Assembly (NCBI GenBank): GCA_021816725.1
Contig: JAKAXD010000001.1
Location: 62,001-126,000, forward strand
Direction of reading: 5' to 3'
Length of the DNA: 64,000 nucleotides
Source: Thermoplasmata archaeon
GTDB taxonomy: Archaea > Thermoplasmatota > Thermoplasmata > Thermoplasmatales > GCA-001856825
Positions 53,334-62,196 of the stretch are shown here, piece after piece. How positions within the stretch are numbered: position 1 is the stretch's first letter; every line of letters starts with the position of its first letter. Position numbers and translations under genes: made by a program. Under the pieces are notes generated by a model. The model was not told where the DNA came from and searched no databases. It saw only the letters and a list, made by a program, of their open reading frames with translations.

Positions 53334-54341
53334 TTACCATCCTCTGCCCTGAATCTTCTCAGATTCATCCATCTTCTCCACGTCCCTCCCCTTCATGCCT
53401 GATAGTCCCTTGCTCATTTCCACCATCACTGAAGGGTCGTCCCAGGCTGCTGTTGCCTGGACTATGGATGAAGCCATCCTTTCCGGGTTGGGGCTCTTGA
53501 AAATGCCGCTACCTACGAATATGCCGTCAACGCCGTGTTCCATCATCAGAACTGCATCTGCAGGTGTTGCGACCCCGCCTGCTGCAAAATTGACTACAGG
53601 GAGTCTTTTGGCCTTCTTGACCTCCTTTAGTACTTCATGTATCCCTGATTTTATCTCCCCGTAAGTATAATTCCCAAAGATGACATCCTTGTCTGATACC
53701 ATCTCCCTCCCATATAGGCCGCTCCTTACCTCCCTTATGAGATTCTCGTAACTCTTTGAAATGTTTATTGCCATCTCCCACAGTTCATTCTCGTCCGCGA
53801 GCACGACCTCCTGGATTCCCTGGTTGACCATCCTCACGTGTCTCACAGCCTCTATTATATCCCCAGTTCCTGCCTCCCCCTTCGTTCTTATCATCGCTGC
53901 ACCTTCCCATATCCTCCTGACTGCCTCACCAAGGTTCCTTGCGCCGCATACGAACGGGATGGATATCTCCTTCTTGTTCACGTGGAAGAACGGGTCTGCA
54001 GGAGTGAGAACTTCAGATTCATCGATCATGTCTATGCCAAGCTGTTCGAGTGCCTTTGCCTCTGCAAGATGTCCTATCCTGACCTTCGCCATGACGGGTA
54101 TCGTGACTGCATCAACTATCTCCTTCACCTTCAGCGGATCGGCCATCCTGGCAACTCCGCCCTCTGCCCTGATGTCTGCCGGTACCCTCTCGAGCGCCAT
54201 GACTGATATTGCACCAGCTGCCTCTGCTATCTTTGCTTGATCTGCATTAGTGACGTCCATGATGACTCCCCCCTTCGTCATCTTGGCAAATCCCTTCTTC
54301 AATAGGTCTGTACCGTACTTAACCTTAATTTCAGTTGCCAT
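53334..54341 (-). CDS. pdxS: Pyridoxal 5'-phosphate synthase subunit PdxS
   Basis: A 335-residue TIM-barrel protein with start at 54341 ([20 protein letters not shown]), which gives the usual length. [20 protein letters not shown] (about 44-63), [20 protein letters not shown] (about 88-107), the lysines of MAKVRIGH, and [20 protein letters not shown] (about 245-264) are family landmarks. It builds PLP from ribose 5-phosphate, glyceraldehyde 3-phosphate and ammonia. The glutaminase PdxT is not in this window. The kinase gene follows 9 bases downstream. The longer frame to 54434 has no family similarity and is rejected as start. Confidence 0.95.
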   Translation of the reverse strand: MATEIKVKYGTDLLKKGFAKMTKGGVIMDVTNADQAKIAEAAGAISVMALERVPADIRAEGGVARMADPLKVKEIVDAVTIPVMAKVRIGHLAEAKALEQLGIDMIDESEVLTPADPFFHVNKKEISIPFVCGARNLGEAVRRIWEGAAMIRTKGEAGTGDIIEAVRHVRMVNQGIQEVVLADENELWEMAINISKSYENLIREVRSGLYGREMVSDKDVIFGNYTYGEIKSGIHEVLKEVKKAKRLPVVNFAAGGVATPADAVLMMEHGVDGIFVGSGIFKSPNPERMASSIVQATAAWDDPSVMVEMSKGLSGMKGRDVEKMDESEKIQGRGW

Positions 54342-54479
54342 AGTATAGGCATTACAACCATCAAAATATATATTTCCAAGGTAGGAGACCATACCAACAT
54401 CCACATTTCCAGATAACTCCGATGCGAATTTCAAACAAAAATTTACGAAAAGTTAAAGGTTCGCCTGAGATGAAGAAGC

Positions 54480-55370
54480 ATGAAGCTTCTCAGAAAAGGC
54501 AAGGTGAAAGAGGTTTACGACCTGGGAGAGAATCTGCTTTTTGTATTCACCGATCAGATTTCAGTTTTCGACAAGATCATCCCTTCGCTAGTACCGGATA
54601 AGGGTGAATCACTGGCAAGGACTTCGAACTACTGGTTTGAGCAGGCCACCAGGCTCAATATACCCAATCACCTTCTTGAGTTCAGGAACAAGCGGGAGAT
54701 GGTGGTTAAGAAGTTCGACATTTATGAAACAGGTGCAACTACGGACAAGAAGAACTATCTCGTTCCACTTGAATTCATAGTCAGGTATTACGTTGCCGGT
54801 TCCCTCCTGGACAGAATTGAGAAGGGAAAGACAAAGTACCAGGACCTGGGTTTTATGAATCCGCCAAAGCATGGGGACAAGATACCTGAACCCCTGTTTG
54901 AAACGACAACCAAATTCGAGAAAACGGACAGGTTGCTTGACTTGCAAGAAGCGAAGAAGATTGGCGGACTTACGGACGAGGACGTTGAGAACATAAGGGA
55001 AATGACACTAAAAATGGACAGGGAGATCAACAACAAGGCCCTGGACCGCGGGTTGATACACGCAGACGGAAAGAAGGAGTTCGCGCTGGATTACGAAAGA
55101 CAGCCTGTTCTTGTCGACACATTTGGCACAGCAGATGAGGACAGATTCTGGGAGAAGGAAGAATTCGAGAAGAATGGGACGCTGGTTGAAAGGAGCAAAG
55201 AGTTTGTGAGACAGTATTACAGGAAGACAGGGTACTATCAGAAGCTAATGGATGCGAGGAGCAAGAAGGCCGAAGAGCCTGCAATACCACCACTGCCTGA
55301 TGATGTTATAGCTGAAACATCCAAGCTGTACAGGGACCTCTTTGAGAGAATAACAGGACAGAAATGGTAG
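54480..55370 (+). CDS. purC: SAICAR synthase (PurC)
   Basis: A 296-residue purine enzyme. It begins MKLLRKGKVKEVYDLGENLL, with FTDQISVFDKIIPS (about 23-36), VPLEFIVRYYVAGS (about 95-108) and LIHADGKKEFAL (about 191-202), all PurC landmarks. It condenses CAIR and aspartate with ATP in IMP synthesis. C-terminal residues 260-296 are polar and variable. No other pur gene is here. Divergent from pdxS with a 138-base gap that holds both promoters. Confidence 0.92.
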   Translation: MKLLRKGKVKEVYDLGENLLFVFTDQISVFDKIIPSLVPDKGESLARTSNYWFEQATRLNIPNHLLEFRNKREMVVKKFDIYETGATTDKKNYLVPLEFIVRYYVAGSLLDRIEKGKTKYQDLGFMNPPKHGDKIPEPLFETTTKFEKTDRLLDLQEAKKIGGLTDEDVENIREMTLKMDREINNKALDRGLIHADGKKEFALDYERQPVLVDTFGTADEDRFWEKEEFEKNGTLVERSKEFVRQYYRKTGYYQKLMDARSKKAEEPAIPPLPDDVIAETSKLYRDLFERITGQKW

Positions 55371-55472
55371 TTACAGTGGAGTATTGTTGTTGAAATTGCA
55401 TCCCTGAAGGGACTCTCATTCAAGGGAGAAAGTACAAAACAGGCAGAAAAACGGGCCTTTTATCGAGAAAGG

Positions 55473-55480
55473 ATAAATAA
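55473..55480 (+). promoter_or_regulatory. TATA box of tRNA-Leu gene
   Basis: ATAAATAA lies 22-29 bases before the tRNA, as for the other tRNA gene in this window. Confidence 0.65.
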
Positions 55481-55501
55481 AATGAATACCTTTTGTCGTG
55501 G

Positions 55502-55586
55502 GCGGAGGTTGCCGAGCTAGGTCAAAGGTGCCAGATTGAGGGTCTGGCTCCGTAGGGATCCGAGGGTTCAAATCCCTCCCTCCGCA
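55502..55586 (+). tRNA. tRNA-Leu (GAG)
   Basis: The acceptor GCGGAGG pairs with CCTCCGC over seven positions. The anticodon stem is CCAGA/TCTGG with loop TTGAGGG, giving anticodon GAG, and a long variable arm (CTCCGTAGGGATCC) marks a class II tRNA. The T arm is GAGGG-TTCAAAT-CCCTC. The discriminator is A (55586) and CCA is not encoded. No intron. A toxin-antitoxin pair follows 150 bases downstream. Confidence 0.97.
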
Positions 55587-55718
55587 TCTGGAAACAGATG
55601 GTTGCGTTATCGTAACTTAACTTCATCCAAACAAGTGGCTTATAAAGAAATGTTAAGGACACCCTTCTATGACTTTTGGGGTGCGATAAAAATCACTCAA
55701 CGAACCATTTATGCTTAC

Positions 55719-55736
55719 CATACGTATATACGTATG
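55719..55736. promoter_or_regulatory. Perfect 18-base palindromic operator
   Basis: CATACGTATATACGTATG reads the same on both strands and ends one base before the vapB start codon at 55738. Its place at or near the start site of a leaderless mRNA suits binding by the VapBC complex and autorepression, as known for toxin-antitoxin loci. Confidence 0.75.
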
Positions 55737-55737
55737 T

Positions 55738-56010
55738 ATGACCAAGCGAAAGGTGACGCTATCTGTTGATGATGGCATTCTCAATGAGGCTAGATCAGCA
55801 ATAAATGCATCAGGTTTAACCCTCAGCTCCGCGTTCGAAGGTCTACTGGCATCTTTCACGAGCAGGGGGCTGGAAATGTTGGCTAAAGGAGTAGGCGTTG
55901 AGATCAGATATGTAGGTTTTGAAGACGTTATAAGAATGAGAGGAGAAGGTGGGAAGTCAGGGGAGACCATAAGAGGGATGAGAGATGGGAGAACGCGACG
56001 TCTATCTTGA
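55738..56010 (+). CDS. vapB: VapB-type antitoxin
   Basis: A 90-residue antitoxin starting MTKRKVTLSV, with the ribbon-helix-helix pattern (KVTLSVDDGILNEARSAINA, residues about 5-24) that binds DNA, then a Gly/Arg-rich C-terminal tail expected to cover the toxin's active site. Its 3' end overlaps vapC by 26 bases. A perfect palindrome one base upstream of the start is its likely operator. The frame is open to 55711, but those nine codons lie in the palindrome and are not kept. Confidence 0.82.
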   Translation: MTKRKVTLSVDDGILNEARSAINASGLTLSSAFEGLLASFTSRGLEMLAKGVGVEIRYVGFEDVIRMRGEGGKSGETIRGMRDGRTRRLS

Positions 56011-56428
56011 TACCAGCGCATTGGCCAAGAGATATTTGAAAGAAAGGGACAGCGACAAAGTTGATGAGCTTTACAGGAACGCAGAAATGGGGAAGACAAA
56101 ACTTCACTTCTCTCTCTGGAACATTGGGGAGGTATGTGGCGTGTTCGACAAACATAGAGAAAATACCAATCCCAAGTCTGACCTGGAACTTCTGCTCGGC
56201 GAGAGTACCAGATTAGTTGTTTCTGGGCGTTTGAATGTGATGGAAATCTCTAATGATGTCGTCATGGGAGCCTTAGAAATTGTGCTGAAATATCATATTT
56301 ACGTTGCAGGTGCCCTCCAGCTAGCGACTGCTCACATTGCAGGAGCCAAGAGATTTGTGACGGCCGACAAGATGCTTATCCGGATAGCGAAGAAGGAGGG
56401 ATTTGATGTCATCGAGCTTGCAGGTTAA
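55985..56428 (+). CDS. vapC: VapC-type PIN-domain toxin
   Basis: A 147-residue PIN nuclease. D9 in YLDTSALAKRYL, E49 in WNIGEV and D128 in FVTADKML are the acidic residues; the one usually found in the DALHLATA motif is Gly at 109 (AGALQLATA). PIN toxins cut RNA, often tRNA or rRNA, using metal held by these acids, so the loss could weaken activity or be compensated. It overlaps vapB, as toxin genes do. The pair sits just after tRNA-Leu, a common landing place of accessory genes. Toxin role is inferred from family and pairing. Confidence 0.85.
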   Translation: MGERDVYLDTSALAKRYLKERDSDKVDELYRNAEMGKTKLHFSLWNIGEVCGVFDKHRENTNPKSDLELLLGESTRLVVSGRLNVMEISNDVVMGALEIVLKYHIYVAGALQLATAHIAGAKRFVTADKMLIRIAKKEGFDVIELAG

Positions 56429-56544
56429 AACAGATGCTTGATACGAGTTCTGATACATTCCCCTTAATGTTAAGTGAAATTGTACAGTTTTGAGTATGAG
56501 CGCTCCAATCCATCTACCTGCATTCATTGCATCCTTCCTCGTCG

Positions 56545-57720
56545 TTATCTTTTAACATCTATCCATTCTTTTTCAATTGAGAAGGCTATGCCTGCAAATA
56601 TCTTTGGCGAAAAGAATGTTGATTTTGGGGGTAGAATCCTCCCGCTGGAAACAACACGGGCGAATATCTTTTTCTTCCACGGTGGCATCAGGAGAGCTGC
56701 CTTCGCGTTCCCCTTATCAACTTCCTCTACCGCCCTCATCTCATAGGGTGTATAGTCTATCATATTACCGTCATCACCGTTGCCTATCCCCATAGACTCA
56801 CCGTGCATGGCGAAATGGGAGTAGTCTGCCGGTGTTTCAGGATTCGCTCCCCTGGCTCTTATCAATTTCACTGTATTTGGCAATGGATAAATCTCCCTGT
56901 AGTTTCCGTCGTACAGAACAACATTTCCTTCAAGTCTATATGTTTCCGATCTGTTTATCCTGAAACCAGAATGTATTCTTTTCATCACATTCTCACTTCC
57001 ATTCTTAACGAGCCTGTGGATCCCAGATATGCTCATGGAAGGGCTATCAAGGCTTGTGATGTATGAAAACAGTGGTAAACTCATCTGGCCATTTTCTTCC
57101 CTTTCCCTGTTGATCTCAGTAAGTGCCTTGACTCTGTGATGTCCATCGGCAATTATTCCCCTGAAGCCTTCCAGGAATTTTGATATCTCCTGCATCCTTG
57201 ATTCATCATTCAGGAGGTATACGGTGTTCTCTACTCCAGCAGAATCCAAAAATGCAAACAATTCATCTATACCGTCTGCAAATTTAATGAGATAGTTCTC
57301 AATTTCATCGCCAGGCACTACTATGAATACCGGCTCAGTTTGAGCACCTGTTTTCCTCAGAAATTCCTTCCTCCGTTCCACATATTCCCTAATGGTGGAT
57401 TCATGAGGTACTAGTTGGTCATCTCCATTCCCGAGATTCAGGGAACATATCAATCCAATCCTTGTTGCATGTTTTCCATTCTGCATGAATCTCTGTTTGA
57501 GCATCAGCATCGAGTTACTGCTGATCTTTGTGATCTTTCCACCGTCTATCATTTCTTTCAGTATTCGAGCCGGATCACTGCCGAAAGTGACCCTTGTAAC
57601 ATTGTTCCTTCTGGAGGATAGGGTGACGATCTCATTTTTGGACATCATGTCTGTGGGTGGCGAAACGAATTCGCCAATATTCCCGTTAAAGACATAAGGG
57701 GAAAAACCACTTACTTTCAA
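56545..57720 (-). CDS. DUF1015 family protein
   Basis: A 391-residue protein of the DUF1015 (COG4198) family. It opens with KVSGFSPYVFNG; the family marks are VPHESTIREYVERRKEFL (about 104-121) and IIADGHHRVKALTEI (about 191-205). The DGHHR motif resembles ParB/sulfiredoxin-like nuclease or kinase folds. In bacteria and archaea members have been tied to serine kinase or related roles, but no activity is shown here. No operon partner. The family is firm, the function open. Confidence 0.78.
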   Translation of the reverse strand: MKVSGFSPYVFNGNIGEFVSPPTDMMSKNEIVTLSSRRNNVTRVTFGSDPARILKEMIDGGKITKISSNSMLMLKQRFMQNGKHATRIGLICSLNLGNGDDQLVPHESTIREYVERRKEFLRKTGAQTEPVFIVVPGDEIENYLIKFADGIDELFAFLDSAGVENTVYLLNDESRMQEISKFLEGFRGIIADGHHRVKALTEINREREENGQMSLPLFSYITSLDSPSMSISGIHRLVKNGSENVMKRIHSGFRINRSETYRLEGNVVLYDGNYREIYPLPNTVKLIRARGANPETPADYSHFAMHGESMGIGNGDDGNMIDYTPYEMRAVEEVDKGNAKAALLMPPWKKKIFARVVSSGRILPPKSTFFSPKIFAGIAFSIEKEWIDVKR

Positions 57721-57829
57721 TAGTCCCCCACCTTCCCATCCCTTGTTCTGTATACTCCAATTTTCCCTGCAGGTTGTCTTTCATTTATTGATGAGCAGTC
57801 AACAATAAGCTGCATCATTCCTGATTCCA

Positions 57830-59182
57830 TCAATCGTTCACAAGACTTGGATAGCTGAATTCCTGCGGTTCCCAGTCCTCAAGCTTCTTGTGGTTGTAAA
57901 GGTCGTACGCAGCAAGATCCAGAAGCCCGTGGCCTGAGTTGTTGAATATGATGACCTCCTCCTTGTTCTCTTTCTTGCATCTCAATGCCTCGTCAATGAC
58001 GAATCTTATTTCATGTGCAGATTCTGGTGCGGGTATGATGCCTTCTGTCCTTGCGAATATCGTTCCTGCCTCAAACACTGCTGTCTGTGGATAGGCATAG
58101 GATTCCATATGACCTTTGTTTATGAGGTACGATATTATGGGAGACATGCCATGATACCTTAACCCTCCTGCATGAATTGGGGGATTCCTGTATTCGCTTC
58201 CAAGCGTGAGCATCTTGAGCAGTGGTGTCAAGTGGCCCGTGTCACCGAAGTCGTATGTGTACTTGCCCTTCGTGGTGTGGGGGACTGCCGCAGATTCGCA
58301 TGCAACGAACCTTGCGTCAAGCTTGCCCTTTAGCTTCTTCCCCATGAACGGCAGGGAGAAACCACCGAAGTTTGACCCTCCACCTATATTACCAACTATC
58401 ACGTCCGGAACTTCATCAACAATTTCCAGCTGCTTTTCCACTTCCTGCCCAATCACCGTCTGGTGCAGAAGCACATGGTTCAGAACGGAACCAAGGGAAT
58501 ATTTGGTATTCTCATGCGTTACTGCATCCTCAACGGCCTCAGAGATTGCGATGCCGAGGGAACCAGGGTTGTCTGGGTTCTCCTTGAGGAGCCTTCTACC
58601 GTATTCCGTGAATTCACTTGGAGAGGAATAGCATGTTGCACCCCAGGTTTCCATCATAATCTTGCGCCCAGGCTTCTGCCTAAAGCTTGCAGAGACCATG
58701 TACACCCTTGCCTTTATTCCAAAGTAAGCTGCTGCCATGGAAAGTGCGGAGCCCCACTGACCAGCACCAGTTTCTGTTGACAGGGTCTCCACCCCTTCCT
58801 TTGCATTGTAGTACGCCTGTGCCAGCGCTGTATTGGGCTTGTGGCTTCCGGCTGGATTTACCCCCTCCCACTTGTAATATATTCTTGCAGGTGTCTTGAG
58901 GAACTTTTCAAGCCCGTAAGCCCTGTAAAGAGGTGACGGCCTCGGTAGCCATCTATATGCCTCAAGAACTTCCTCAGGTATGTCTATATACCTTTCCCTG
59001 GATACTTCTTGGAGGACAAGTTCCTTGGCAAAAATCCTCGTAAGCTTTTCAGGATTCACTGGCTGGTGAGTCTCTGGATCCAAAGGAGGCGGCAGGGGTT
59101 CTGGAAGGTCTGCCTGGATGTTGTACCATCTTTTTGGGATATCATCCTGGTCTAGAAATATGGCTCTATCTTTTGTAGTCAC
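57830..59182 (-). CDS. trpB2: Tryptophan synthase beta chain type 2 (TrpB2)
   Basis: A 450-residue PLP enzyme. The start [20 protein letters not shown] is typical of TrpB2, with [20 protein letters not shown] (about 112-131) bearing the PLP lysine and [13 protein letters not shown] (about 271-283) binding phosphate. GAGQWGSAL (about 139-147) is the family's strong marker. It condenses indole with serine (or O-phosphoserine) and may act without TrpA. No other trp gene is near, which fits the type-2 form. Starts at ATG 59182 after a TATA-like region. Confidence 0.92.
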   Translation of the reverse strand: MTTKDRAIFLDQDDIPKRWYNIQADLPEPLPPPLDPETHQPVNPEKLTRIFAKELVLQEVSRERYIDIPEEVLEAYRWLPRPSPLYRAYGLEKFLKTPARIYYKWEGVNPAGSHKPNTALAQAYYNAKEGVETLSTETGAGQWGSALSMAAAYFGIKARVYMVSASFRQKPGRKIMMETWGATCYSSPSEFTEYGRRLLKENPDNPGSLGIAISEAVEDAVTHENTKYSLGSVLNHVLLHQTVIGQEVEKQLEIVDEVPDVIVGNIGGGSNFGGFSLPFMGKKLKGKLDARFVACESAAVPHTTKGKYTYDFGDTGHLTPLLKMLTLGSEYRNPPIHAGGLRYHGMSPIISYLINKGHMESYAYPQTAVFEAGTIFARTEGIIPAPESAHEIRFVIDEALRCKKENKEEVIIFNNSGHGLLDLAAYDLYNHKKLEDWEPQEFSYPSLVND

Positions 59183-59423
59183 AACGAAATAGTAAATTTA
59201 TGTACATTAATGTTTCGAATTTTACATTATTGTTACAATCCTCTCATTAATGTCATGATTGAATGGGGAGATGAGCAACAGTTTGTCTATCCATTCTATT
59301 AGACCAATAGCTTTGGTGAAAGATCTGGGCTAGGTCTTACCAATAAGTCTTTAGTTAGAGGGAAGCACCACAATGAATACCACTAAATACCAGATGTGCG
59401 TATTAAATAACGAGGAGATAGCA

Positions 59424-59579
59424 ATGGAAGAAGAAAAGAAAAAAGAAGGGGCGGTTGAGAAGTCAGGCGAGGTAGTGGGCAAGGCAGCCAAAAAAGGGGC
59501 CGAAGTAGTCAAAGGATTTGGCAAAGGGCTCTCTAAAGGTTTCAAGAAGGATGACAAGAAGGAAGAGGAAAAGAAATAG
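59424..59579 (+). CDS. Lysine- and glutamate-rich 51-residue protein
   Basis: The likely start at 59424 (MEEEKKKEGAVEKSG) has GAGGAG about 9 bases upstream. The 51 residues are almost only Lys, Glu, Gly, Ala, Val, Ser and Phe, with an amphipathic KKGAEVVKGFGKGLSKGFKK middle. The high charge and Gly content suggest a disordered or membrane-surface helix; it could bind nucleic acid or membranes. A longer frame from 59373 lacks a ribosome site. Not recognised. Confidence 0.6.
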   Translation: MEEEKKKEGAVEKSGEVVGKAAKKGAEVVKGFGKGLSKGFKKDDKKEEEKK

Positions 59580-59789
59580 GGCTCCTCTCAAATTTTATTA
59601 ATTTTCTTTATTCTACCTGGAAAACAAGCATAATTCTCTACTTTGGGTTATAATTAGGATTAGCGAATTACAACGTAAGCTCTTATTATTCTCTGTGATA
59701 AATTAGCTGAGACGAATTCAGTTGACTAAATCAGCTTCAATTTGATATAACAGATAAAGTTTTATAAGATATTATTTAAGGTATATCAC

Positions 59790-61652
59790 ATGAAAAGTTC
59801 TGCAATCTCAAATAGGAATCTATTCTCACCTTCAGAAGCAAAAAAGATTGAACTACTTGACAATAGGGAACTGCTGGAATTCATTTCCCATTACACAGAC
59901 CTCATGGAACCTTCGTCCGTATTCATTGTCACCGATTCGGAAGATGATTATGAATTCATTAAAAAGAAATCGCTGGAATATGGGGAAGAAAGGCCTCTGT
60001 CAGCACCCAATCACACATACCACTTTGACAACTACTACGACCAGGCAAGGGACAAGGAGAACACAAAGGTGCTGACTCCGAACGGTGAGAAACTTCCTTT
60101 TATTAACACCATGGAACGCAATGCTGGCATAAGGGATATTGAAGGTCTGATGAAAGGAATAATGCGTGGCAGGACCATGATTATAGGTTTCTTTTCCCTT
60201 GGTCCAAGAGATTCAAAATTATCGCTAAAGGCAGTTCAGATTACGGATTCGTATTACGTGATGCACAGTGAAATGATGCTTTACAGAACTGATTACCAGT
60301 TCTTTGTAAATCACAAGGATGCTGAATTCCTTAAGTTTGTCCACAGCCAGGGGGAAGTGGATGATAGGAAGGTCAGCAAAAACCTGAAAGATAGAAGGAT
60401 ATATTTCGATCTCCAAGGGAATAGGGCTCTTTCAGTGAACACGCAGTACGCCGGCAACACTGTCGGGCTAAAGAAAATGGCTTTCAGAATCACCATAGGA
60501 AGGGCACTGAACGAGGGATGGTTATCAGAGCACATGTTCCTGATGGGCGTGAATGGAAAGGACGGCAGGGTCTCCTACATGACCGGGGCTTTCCCTTCGG
60601 CTTGCGGGAAGACATCAACCTGTACCGTGCCTTCTGAAAGACTTGTCGGAGATGACCTGGTTTTCATTAAGGAGTATAATGGGATTGCAAGGGCAATCAA
60701 TGTGGAATACGGCGTGTTTGGGATCATAGACGGAGTGAACAGGGAGGACGACGGGAAAATCTGGGATGTGCTGAACAGCGACAATGAGATCATTTTCTCC
60801 AATGTCCTGGTATCTAACGGAAAGCCATACTGGAATGGCATGAACATCCCGATCCCTGACTTTGGAGAGAATCACAGCGGTGAATGGAAGAGGGGGAAGA
60901 GGGACGCGGAAGGGAAGGAGATACCACCTTCGCACAAGAATGCAAGATTTACCGTGAAGCTGAGTGCATTCTCTGGACTTGACGTGGAAGCCCTGAACAG
61001 CAAGGAAGGCGTCGAGGTTAAGGGAATGATATTTGGTGGAAGGGACAGCGACACGTGGCCTCCTGTGTGCGAATCCCTGAACTGGGATCATGGCGTGATT
61101 AACAAGGGTGGGAGCATCGAATCTGAAACAACAGCTGCTTCACTGGGGAAAACGGGGGTGAGAACTTTCAATGCAATGTCAATAATGGAATTCCTTTCTG
61201 TGGACCTGGGCAAGTACCTGAAGAACTATCTAGAATTCGGCGCAAAACTGAATAAGAAGCCGCACATTTTTGCAGTCAACTACTTCCTGACAGAGAATGG
61301 GAAGTACCTTAACGATAAGGTGGACAAGGCGGTATGGCTTAAATGGATGGAGAAGCGTGTTCACGGCGAGGTGGGTGCGATACTCACTCCAATAGGGTAC
61401 ATACCTAGATATGAGGATCTGGCGCCATTATTCAAGAACGTGCTGGGAAAGGAGTATTCAAAGGAGCAGTACGAAGACCAGTTCAAGATAAGGGTCTCAA
61501 AATTGATAGAGAAGGAGGAAAGGATCAAGGAAGTCTATGAAGGGATACCAACAACACCTTCAAAGGTGAAGGAAGAATTAAACGCTGAGATAGAACGGCT
61601 CAGGGCATTGCAGCCGTCGCACGGAGACGAAGTATCACCAACAGCACTCTAG
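59790..61652 (+). CDS. pckG: Phosphoenolpyruvate carboxykinase, GTP type
   Basis: A 620-residue GTP-dependent PEPCK. FPSACGKTSTCTVPSE (about 269-284) is the kinase-1a loop; RTMIIGFFSLGP (about 130-141) and the DRKVSKNLKDRRIYFD stretch fit the family. MKSSAISNRN is the start at 59790. It converts oxaloacetate and GTP to PEP, or the reverse, and so links the TCA pool with sugar synthesis. Unusual: GACGK in other family members is SACGK here. A TATA-like region precedes the start. Complete. Confidence 0.94.
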   Translation: MKSSAISNRNLFSPSEAKKIELLDNRELLEFISHYTDLMEPSSVFIVTDSEDDYEFIKKKSLEYGEERPLSAPNHTYHFDNYYDQARDKENTKVLTPNGEKLPFINTMERNAGIRDIEGLMKGIMRGRTMIIGFFSLGPRDSKLSLKAVQITDSYYVMHSEMMLYRTDYQFFVNHKDAEFLKFVHSQGEVDDRKVSKNLKDRRIYFDLQGNRALSVNTQYAGNTVGLKKMAFRITIGRALNEGWLSEHMFLMGVNGKDGRVSYMTGAFPSACGKTSTCTVPSERLVGDDLVFIKEYNGIARAINVEYGVFGIIDGVNREDDGKIWDVLNSDNEIIFSNVLVSNGKPYWNGMNIPIPDFGENHSGEWKRGKRDAEGKEIPPSHKNARFTVKLSAFSGLDVEALNSKEGVEVKGMIFGGRDSDTWPPVCESLNWDHGVINKGGSIESETTAASLGKTGVRTFNAMSIMEFLSVDLGKYLKNYLEFGAKLNKKPHIFAVNYFLTENGKYLNDKVDKAVWLKWMEKRVHGEVGAILTPIGYIPRYEDLAPLFKNVLGKEYSKEQYEDQFKIRVSKLIEKEERIKEVYEGIPTTPSKVKEELNAEIERLRALQPSHGDEVSPTAL

Positions 61653-61794
61653 TGAAATTCGTAACTTATTTCCCTGAACATTGCAAGACGGAGGAAGGAA
61701 GTGATCAAGCCTACCCTCCATGTTCACAATCTTATTCTTAATTTCATGAGTCAAAAATTTACCAGTATTCATTTCATTTGACCAATATTACAGC

Positions 61795-62058
61795 CTAATG
61801 AAACTTGTTCCTCTTTGCCAATTCCCCTCCCCTGGATGGCCTCAGCGGAGTTGAATCATGGATTTTCACCCTGAAGTAACCTGATAACAACAGTGCGGCA
61901 CCCAGAGCAAATGCGATGGTGAATGGGGCCCAATACGTTGTAGCAAATGACATGAATACCAAGGCCAATACTATGGATACAAGTATCAGGGCAATGCCCC
62001 CGATTATATCTACCAGCCATATATTCATTGTACCTGCCCTTCTCGCCACAACTGTCAT
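61795..62058 (-). CDS. Small two-helix membrane protein
   Basis: An 87-residue protein with two hydrophobic helices (about 12-33 and 40-60) and a basic tail (RPSRGGELAKRNKFH). It starts at 62058 (MTVVARRAGTMN) or at an internal ATG at 62028. A TATA-like tract (CTATTTTAT) precedes it. The family is not recognised. It is followed by a divergent gap and lies next to the two larger membrane genes; a link is only positional. Confidence 0.6.
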   Translation of the reverse strand: MTVVARRAGTMNIWLVDIIGGIALILVSIVLALVFMSFATTYWAPFTIAFALGAALLLSGYFRVKIHDSTPLRPSRGGELAKRNKFH

Positions 62059-62196
62059 CTTAAACGAACTAATCTATTTTATGACAGTATTCTTCAATGA
62101 TGTGAGCTGGCAAAGACGATTGCGGTTCAGACATTGAAAAACCACTATGAGGCTATAGATCGGTATATGTATATGTGCTCTCCAACAGATGAGTTG

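Noticed and set aside
54342-54434. Longer PdxS start
   Set aside because: The extra 31 residues do not resemble the family; the start at 54341 gives the standard length.
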